NCBI RefSeq assembly: GCF_947507565.1
Contig: NC_089175.1
Coordinates: forward strand, 3,647,733-3,711,732
Direction of reading: 5' to 3'
Source of the DNA: Oscarella lobularis
Lineage: Eukaryota; Porifera; Homoscleromorpha; Homosclerophorida; Oscarellidae
DNA: 64,000 nt
A program made the position numbers and the translations under genes. Below, piece after piece: positions 57,512-64,000 of this stretch; within the stretch, counting starts at the first letter, position 1, and each line of letters begins with the position of its first letter. Under the pieces are notes generated by a model that was not told the DNA's origin, searched no databases, and saw only the letters and a program-made list of their open reading frames with translations.

Positions 57512-58899
57512 ATGAATGTTCGATTTGCTGCTCTTCTAAGTCTTCTTTTTGTAATCGGTAAGAATTCGAGAGTTTAGTCATAGATAACCTACGATTTGGT
57601 GCAATAAAAACTGACATGGGGCCCCTTTTGAGGCGCTGACCGGTTTTCGCGTCCCCCAATCGAATTCATAACTCGAAATTAAATCAAACCCAGCCGAATC
57701 TCTACGAACACTCCCGTCCCAACATTCGATGACGTAAAAACGCCAACGCGATCCTCTCTTCTCCGCAGAATCGACAATCTCCCAATCGCCGATTCTCGAA
57801 ACGACGCTCGGCTCGACGTCAATCTACGCCGAATGGAACGCCGGCACTCTCAACTCGTCCCTCGTCAAATCCTATCGTCTCGCACTCCGACTCGCAGCGA
57901 CAGCGCGTCTCGTCGACGCAATCAACGCGACGACGCCGGGCGACGCTCTTCTCGACGGACTAGCGCCCGAATCGCGATACATAGTCGACGTGGAAGCGCG
58001 CGACGGGGACGATCGAGTGCTGGGCCGCGGTACGTCGCGCGAAATATTTTTTAATTGAATTTCGCGTTTTTTTGAATTCCTTCGTAGTTTTGACTCTATG
58101 TCTTATTTATAGTTGAGCGTATTGTTGGGACTCGCGCTCTTGGTCCGAGTGCCTCTCTCACGCGACCGACCAAGCTGAGTGCTCTTTCCATTGATGAGAC
58201 TTCTGTTGAGTTGGAGTGGACTGTTGGCACTATCGAGGGCATTCTTCGATTTCTTGTCGAGTATGATCTCGACGAGGATTTCATTGGGTATCATGTGGTC
58301 AAAGTCGAGCCGCCGACGAAGGCTGTTTCTACGCTGAAGATCGACGGGCTGACGCCAGGGAAAACGTACGTTTTCCGGGTTGTGAGCGTGAGGATGTTCA
58401 GTCAACAGACTGGGGATAAATTGTATGTTCCAACAGTGGAAGGTGAGGAAGCGAGAGCGAGGTTTCTACTCTATTGGTTTTTGTTCTGGTAGGGGATGGG
58501 TCAGATGATCACGTGCCAATTGGCTATCCCATTGGGATTGGCGTGTTGGCCGGTCTGCTTTTGTTGACGCTGATTCTTTGGGCGACATGGTGTTTAAAGT
58601 GGGTGCTGTGCGTTGGGCGTAGGAAGGAAAGGCAAGTTCAACCAGCTTTTGAGTAGGCAGTAGTGATGCACGCTAATAATGAACCACTGTAATGCTAGTC
58701 TGGTTAGCCAGATCCTTACGCGCGTAATACTTGGTCTCTGTGGCTTCAGAGTTAATTGATTAATGACCGTATGACTACTGCCAATTTTTTATTTCTTTGT
58801 TTCTGGTGAGATTTGATTTTATGTAGAAACAACCCTGTTGCTTCTACGGCTACTGACGATGTGCCGTTGCAAGATACGTCAAAGGCGGAAATTGCATGA
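57512..58899 (+). CDS. Short two-FN3 single-pass receptor (R2)
   Basis: Exons 57512-57557, 57769-58029, 58113-58442, 58493-58631 and 58827-58899 sum to 282 residues in frame. Signal peptide MNVRFAALLSLLFVIG. Two FN3 modules follow: ETTLGSTSIYAEWNAG ... LAPESRYIVDVEARD, and ALSIDETSVELEWTVG ... IDGLTPGKTYVFRVVSV, both with the typical W and Y/tyrosine-corner residues. Helix GIGVLAGLLLLTLILWATW. The last intron uses GC-AG ends (58632 on); spliced, the tail ends DDVPLQDTSKAEIA, and unspliced it ends nearby as QVQPAFE. No tyrosine motif in either tail. Confidence 0.8.
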
Positions 58900-59293
58900 C
58901 AGGTAACCTTGTGTTTTCTGTGCGTACGAGTGCACATAATAGTTAGAAAAGAGCCATACTTTTTAACCTGCTCATTTTTATGTATCCTTATGTGCACTAA
59001 TGGGTGGAGAATGCTGAAGAAGAAATTTTATTACATCAACAGCAGACATAATCAGCAAATCGGCAGCTCACAAAAAAAAAACGTTTACAACAATCTAAAT
59101 AAAGTACGATCCATTAAAAGACGGTGACAGACTCAACAAAAAACTAGCTAAACTAAGCCAGTAACAGAATACCTACCAGTGCGAAACTAAAAGACGAACG
59201 ATAAATTCTCAGTTCCCAAGTCAATCAGCAATCAGCAAGCTTGACGACTTCAGTGTACGGGACAGATTGATCTTCCTTGGACTTCTTCACCTT
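58900..59293. other. 3' flanks of convergent genes
   Basis: AT-rich sequence between R2 (plus) and R3 (minus). No gene is seen. Confidence 0.5.
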
Positions 59294-62084
59294 TCACAAA
59301 TTCCTTTTCTCCTTTTCTGGCGTTTGATCCAAGTCAGCATATCGAGTCGGCTAGAAAAGAAAAGATGGCATTAGCAGCCTCCAAACCCTTTGCTCCTGCA
59401 GAAGGACTCGAAAATATAAAGGTATAATTCAGCTAATGGAAATAATGGGGTGTGAGTGTGGTGGGATTATTAGATTAAACGCGAGCATCGTTAATACCCT
59501 AGGAGGTGTAATTAAGCGTAAAAAGTACGCTGTTGGCACTGATTAAGTCAAGATTTCATTTATAATAAAGATTTAATTAAAGGGGCAATTGAACCAAGAA
59601 GAGATCATTTCTTGAGTTGTCATGCCCACAGTGGGTGGCAAGTTGGCAACTCAGTTGCAATGGCCCCAACATTTGGCTTGCCGTGCTCGTTTGGACTGTG
59701 CAACCCGAGTCCGCCTTTCCTTTCTTCAGCGCTGTTTACTTTGGTGCTCTCCCGTTTCTCTGTACTGTTAATACGAACTTCTATGTACCTCAGCGGGCTT
59801 AACATCACTGTAAGTCACTGCGTCTTTGGCACGCTTTTCTTTGACTGGTGCCGGACCAGCTTTGGCTAGTTCCAGCTCAGCGTATTGATCTCCATCGCCC
59901 TGAAACAGAAATTGCGAAAGAGCAATGTAAAGATGATTGCTTCAACTACCCCTGGACGTGGACGCTTATCTTCTTTTCTAGGCTCATTTCTTGAACTTTC
60001 TGCACTTGCATCTACTTTAGCAGAAAAGTAAAATACTTTTTGTTACGACGAAGGCCACAGTGAGTTCCCTCTCTTGCCTTCATTCTTTGAGGAACTGTGT
60101 TTCTTCCAGCAGATAACAACAAAAACGATAATGACAATGACCACAAGAAATACAGCTACTGCAATCCCCGTTATAGGTCCGGAACCCAATCCTAGATCAT
60201 CAATTTCTAATGCTAATGAAGCGTTGTATTTTTTCGCATACCTCCTTTCTTTTCTTCTAATGTAGTGACAGTAATTGACGCGCTTTCTTCACTCTCCTGG
60301 CCCAAACTGTTCATAGCCAACACCTTTACTGTATATGTTGTAGATGGTAACAGTTTGTCTATCAAAAACGCTTGCGTTTTTCCGCTTTGCGCCTTCATAT
60401 TTCTCTGATTGCCATTCAAGGAAACTCGGTAAATTGACACTGAATCATTGTCTCTGCCAGAATCCGCAACTGTATTGAACGTCAATGTGAAAGACGTTGA
60501 CGTGATGTTACTGATGTTTGTGATATTGTCACTGTCGGAGAGACTCACGCTACCGGGAACGCCTGAGACAAATGAGACCCTTACAGTACGGCACTATTTG
60601 GTCTGTAATAAACCAACCAGGTCGGTTTGTCCTAATTAGAACAACTGTTGAGTTTTCACGAGTTCCTTCTGAATTTCTTGCTTCCACGACAATGTCATAG
60701 GCAGTCTCTTCTTCTAGGTTGGAAATGGTGATTGGAAGGCTGCTTTGAGACTGTGAAGCTTCTTGCATTTCATTTCGCGTGGAATACACTATGTATCCAC
60801 CACTATCGAAATCTGGGTCAGTTTCACAGTCAATAGTCAACGTGCTTCGTGATCCTGCACTTCTAAACGGCTTGATACACTTTCCTAAATAAAAAACGAG
60901 TGCGTTTTGCATGTACCACACCGCTATTTAATCAATAATCTCTCACTGGTTGGAACAGTTTTGTCCACCTGACAAGCTTTTCCGGGTCCAAGAGTGTTTT
61001 CTGCTGAAACTCTGAATACTAGAGTATCACTGTCATTCACAACATGGTCATATCTCAGTGGACTTCCAAGCATCCAAGTAATCAATGACTGGGTCACTCC
61101 ATTGATGGACAGAAATATATCATAGTCAATGATAGGAAAGCCACCGTCATCTCTAGGCATTTCCCAACTGAACAATGCACGCGGTCTCGTCAAACCGTCA
61201 TAGCTACACGGCACCATTTCTGGTTGACCTACATGCACATTTGAGAATGCCCAATGCTACTAGACCTTTTACTTACTATTCACAGTCAGAGCGAATGTCT
61301 TCATAGTTGTATCTAGGCGAGGTTCCTTTGTGTCTGCCACACAAGTGATTTTCCCTTTGTTGCACTGTCGTGTGACAGGATTGAGATCATAAAATTGATT
61401 GGCATCTCCCAATTCAGTGCCAACGCAGCCAACTGGCGATTTATTCCAACTGACATTTGCTGGCGGATTTCCGCGATGACTGATAATTTCTTCGCAGCTC
61501 AGAGGAGGAAGACGACTTGTAGTGTTGTGGACAATCTGACTCGTGTTTGAAACATTGCAGCAAGGAGACGCTATAAAATAGTGCAAACTAAATGTACAAC
61601 AATTCATCTACTTTGCCTTTAGACGTACACAAGACGACCAGTGTGACAGGCTGAGAATCCGTAGTGCTACCATCTGAAGCCTTAAAACGACATCGCAGAG
61701 ATGCTTCATTGTATTCGGACTGGAGCGTGAACGTCAATCGGAACGACATCGTTTGAACACCTTGAACGGTCGAAAGCCCAAGTCCTACGGCTGTTGCTTT
61801 GAAGGGAGGAACAGAAATCGGCGTAACACGTCCAGACGCAACAAAAACAGCTGCGCTTAGGTGTTGGTTGTAGAGAATAGCCGCCGATCCAGAGGCGTCT
61901 TGGAAGCTGCAATTAATTGTGTGCGTCTCGCCATCAAGACCCTTTAGACTTTCAGACGGACTGACTGTCGCTCCATTGCACCAATAAGAATGTCGAAAGA
62001 GAAAAGCTTAAGAAATAATGCTAAAGGACAGTTTTAAGCAGAAAAGAAGCAGTTACATGACAATAAAATCGCCCAAACGTTCAT
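59294..62084 (-). CDS. Ig/FN3 receptor with YAEL/YSDV/YADL tail (R3)
   Basis: Start 62084 (MNVWAILLS..., split by a short intron), stop at 59294. The first exons give a diverged Ig-like unit (THTINCSFQD ... ASLRCRFKA). The next unit (about 61570-61270) has paired cysteines (PPLSCEEI ... GKITCVADTK). Three FN3 modules follow at about 61236-60945 (LFSWEMPRDDGGFPIIDYDI), 60890-60635 and 60560-60260 (LLPSTTYTVKVLAMNSLG). The helix is ITGIAVAVFLVVIVIIVFVV. The tail exons encode DQYAELEL, VTYSDV and, in the last exon (about 59349-59294), TRYADLDQ. VTYSDV fits the ITIM consensus. One tail intron appears to be GC-AG. Exon borders in the tail are partly inferred, and the last intron of about 430 bases may hide another exon. 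Confidence 0.78.
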
Positions 62085-62330
62085 TATGAAGTTGGATGCG
62101 GTTAATATCCGTGACGGAGCGCGCGTGCGCGCCCGCCTGCGCCCGCCTGCGCTCGCCCCGCCGTGCTCGCGCACATTGCGGAACAGAGGTCGTTCGGCCA
62201 GAGACCTGCGAGCGACGCAGTTGTGCTTTATTGTCGCGTCTCAGTAGTAGCAGTCATTGTATATGCGGACCCTCAGTCAAGCACGCGACAGTCTCCGCGG
62301 CAACTATGGCGGGTGAAGTCAGTCAAAAGT
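62085..62330. promoter_or_regulatory. R3 upstream region
   Basis: GC-rich, with CGCGCGTGCGCGCCCGCC near 62118. An 84-residue frame at 62096-62350 has no recognisable features and runs into the repeat array. Confidence 0.35.
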
Positions 62331-62332
62331 AT

Positions 62333-62605
62333 GATGACACACTAGTTTAGGTTATGACACACTAGTTTAGGTTATGAGACGCCAGTTTATGTACTAGTTT
62401 AGGTTATGAGACACTAGTTTAGGTTATGAGACGCCAGTTTAGGTTATAAGACGCTAGTTTAGGTTATGAGACGCCAGTTTAGGTTATGAGACGCTAGTTT
62501 AGGTTATAAGACGCTAGTTTAGGTTATGAGACGCCAGTTTAGGCTATGGCGCACCAGTTTAGATTATCGGGCATCAGTTTAGGTTATGGGGCGCTGATTT
62601 AGGTT
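62333..62605 (+). repeat. Tandem 20-base repeat array, forward
   Basis: About 13 units of CTAGTTTAGGTTATGAGACG with small variants (CCAGTTT, ATAAGAC). The same unit appears inverted at 63368-63563, making a large imperfect palindrome with a spacer of about 760 bases. Confidence 0.85.
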
Positions 62606-63367
62606 TCGCTGAGGTAGTGCATGTCAGCACACACCAGTTTACGTTTGTTCGAGTAGGCCTGAGTATACACAAGTGAAGGTCACGTGGTCCCTGAAAAACG
62701 TAATTTTGAAAAAGAAATGGTACGCTTCATCAATATAATGCGAAACTGCCTATAAGTCAAACAGAACAAATTTCTCCATGCTTTTTAATTAAGTTATATA
62801 ATGCTGACACCAAACTTCCTTCAGGCTTACTTCAATGCTGCATTGTCTGGCGCTGAAAGATGCCTCCATTTTAAAAGACGATGAATAATAAAGTAAATAA
62901 ATGAGTCTTCGGCAGGAAATGTGCCTGACAAGAAGTTTAGGTTGGCGTTATAATTTACACAGCAAGGGGAAATTTGCTCTTTTTGGCTTTACAGTTTTGC
63001 ATTATATATATACTAGGTATCGGTAATGCTAACAAGTGGTCGTAATCGCGTAATAAAACCTTTTCAGGGTATCCATTTATACAGGAACGTGACCTTTCTC
63101 AATTGAGCAGAACTCCTCCAACAAACGTAAACTGGTGTTGGCTGACATGCTCTACCTCAGCAAAACCTAAACCGAAAGAAAAGGGCAACGCCCCCTTTTC
63201 GCGCATCGAAAACGCCGTAAATGGCTCGAAATACGCAACGGAACGTAGCGAAACGTTTCAAAACGTTTCGAAAACACTGTTCCGCGTCGAATCGAAACGA
63301 TTCGATCATATTTCGAGGTGCACGTCGCACCTTGGCGACGCGATCGACGCCGCGATAACCAGCGCCC
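62606..63367. other. Spacer between inverted arrays
   Basis: AT-rich left part. The right part (63180-63340) is rich in CGAAACG-type words and has a short Lys/Ser-rich open frame at 63103-63381 without recognisable homology. No transposase is seen. Confidence 0.45.
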
Positions 63368-63563
63368 GTAACCTAAACTGAGTGTCTCATAACCTAAACT
63401 AGTGTCTCATAACCTAAACTAGTGCTTCATAACCTAAACTAGTGCATAAACTAGCGTCTCATAACCTAAACTGGCGTCTCATAACCTAAACTAGCGTCTT
63501 ATAACCTAAACTGGCGTCTCATAACCTAAACTAGTGCTTCATAACCTAAACTAGTGCATAAAC
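63368..63563 (-). repeat. Tandem 20-base repeat array, inverted
   Basis: About ten units of CATAACCTAAACTAGTGTCT, the reverse complement of the array at 62333-62605. It abuts the start of the LTR-type element at 63564. Confidence 0.85.
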
Positions 63564-64000
63564 TGTGACGGGACCCGTTGGTCCGGGGTAGGTGTTAATA
63601 TCTAGCGGGTGGCTCTCGATGCTAATAGATATATCTTAACACACGTTACATGGTGACACGAGTGCGATTCGCTTCTTCATATGGAAACTCGCTCTCACGC
63701 TCGCTCTATTCCGAAATCGGGATGACAGGCTACACCGCTCGCTCCTTCGTCGCAAGCTGGTTCGTCTGGGCTCGCTACGACACCTCGGCGTCGCCTTCTA
63801 CCACCGACGCCTGAGCCGTATCGTCCTCCGAATTTTCCCCCGCCAGCTCCGCTCAAGGTCAGGGGCAGCTTAGCGCAGTCTTGGAGAGATTGGCGACAGC
63901 AGTGGAACGCATATCTCACTGTCATGCGTTTGCACGACCAACAGGACGATTACCTTGTCGCGCTCTTTCTGTCGTGTATCGGTCCCGTGGGAACACGGAT
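63564..64000 (+). mobile_element. 5' end of a Ty3/Gypsy-type LTR retroelement (cut by window edge)
   Basis: A candidate short LTR runs 63564-63650, beginning TGTGACGG and ending TTACA, followed at once by TGGTGACACGAG, in the position and form of a tRNA primer-binding site. From about 63790 the sequence is gag-like, with the spaced aromatic pattern SWRDWRQQWNAYL seen in Ty3/Gypsy capsid N-terminal domains. The element continues beyond the window, so its far LTR, pol region, completeness and age cannot be judged. Confidence 0.7.

Noticed and set aside
63103-63381. 92-residue frame between the inverted arrays
   Set aside because: Low-information Lys/Ser/Arg composition, with no transposase or other motif.

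Overview
This is animal nuclear DNA. The genes are split by very short introns, mostly 45-65 bases with GT-AG ends, and they are tightly packed. The gene set (integrin alpha chains; Ig, FN3 and mucin-like single-pass receptors with phosphotyrosine motifs; WDR45/WIPI4; MRPS31; LEO1) points to a metazoan. The compact layout and divergent receptors suggest a sponge, perhaps a homoscleromorph such as Oscarella or Corticium. That species-level guess is inference.

Layout. 1-5.4 kb is repeat-rich (minisatellite, G-rich tract, two snap-back hairpins) with two doubtful spliced genes. 5.5-26.3 kb is a cluster of cell-surface signalling genes: one Ig receptor on the plus strand, then eight minus-strand genes. 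These are a myristoylated-type adaptor, a receptor with a YxxP tail, an Ig receptor with two ITIMs, a Gly/Ser-stalk receptor, and four receptors (called M1-M4 here) that share parts in a mix-and-match way through local duplication. 27.0-28.8 kb is WDR45 (minus), divergent from MRPS31 (plus, 28.9 kb). A tandem duplication of about 6.5 kb covers the 3' part of MRPS31 and most of LEO1 (29.1-35.6 and 35.6-42.5 kb), so only the outer gene copies are complete. 43.6-54.9 kb holds two tandem integrin alpha genes. 55.2-58.9 kb holds two FN3-type receptors (plus). 59.3-62.1 kb is an Ig/FN3 receptor with tyrosine motifs (minus). The right end has inverted minisatellite arrays followed by the 5' end of a Ty3/Gypsy-type element cut by the window edge.

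How the genes may work together. Five genes carry the same short cytoplasmic signature, Y-A-x-[L/V/I], eleven times in all. In vertebrate ITIM/ITSM proteins such sites recruit SH2 proteins once phosphorylated. The adaptor carries four of them on a lipid-anchored, highly charged protein. The window therefore looks like an early-animal tyrosine-motif receptor locus with stalk, ectodomain and tail modules being exchanged by duplication, lying about 17 kb from a pair of integrin alpha genes. Gene structures were worked out by eye from splice sites and frame continuity. For G1, G2, G3, G4, M1 and the second FN3 receptor the exon lengths sum to an intact frame; other models are approximate.
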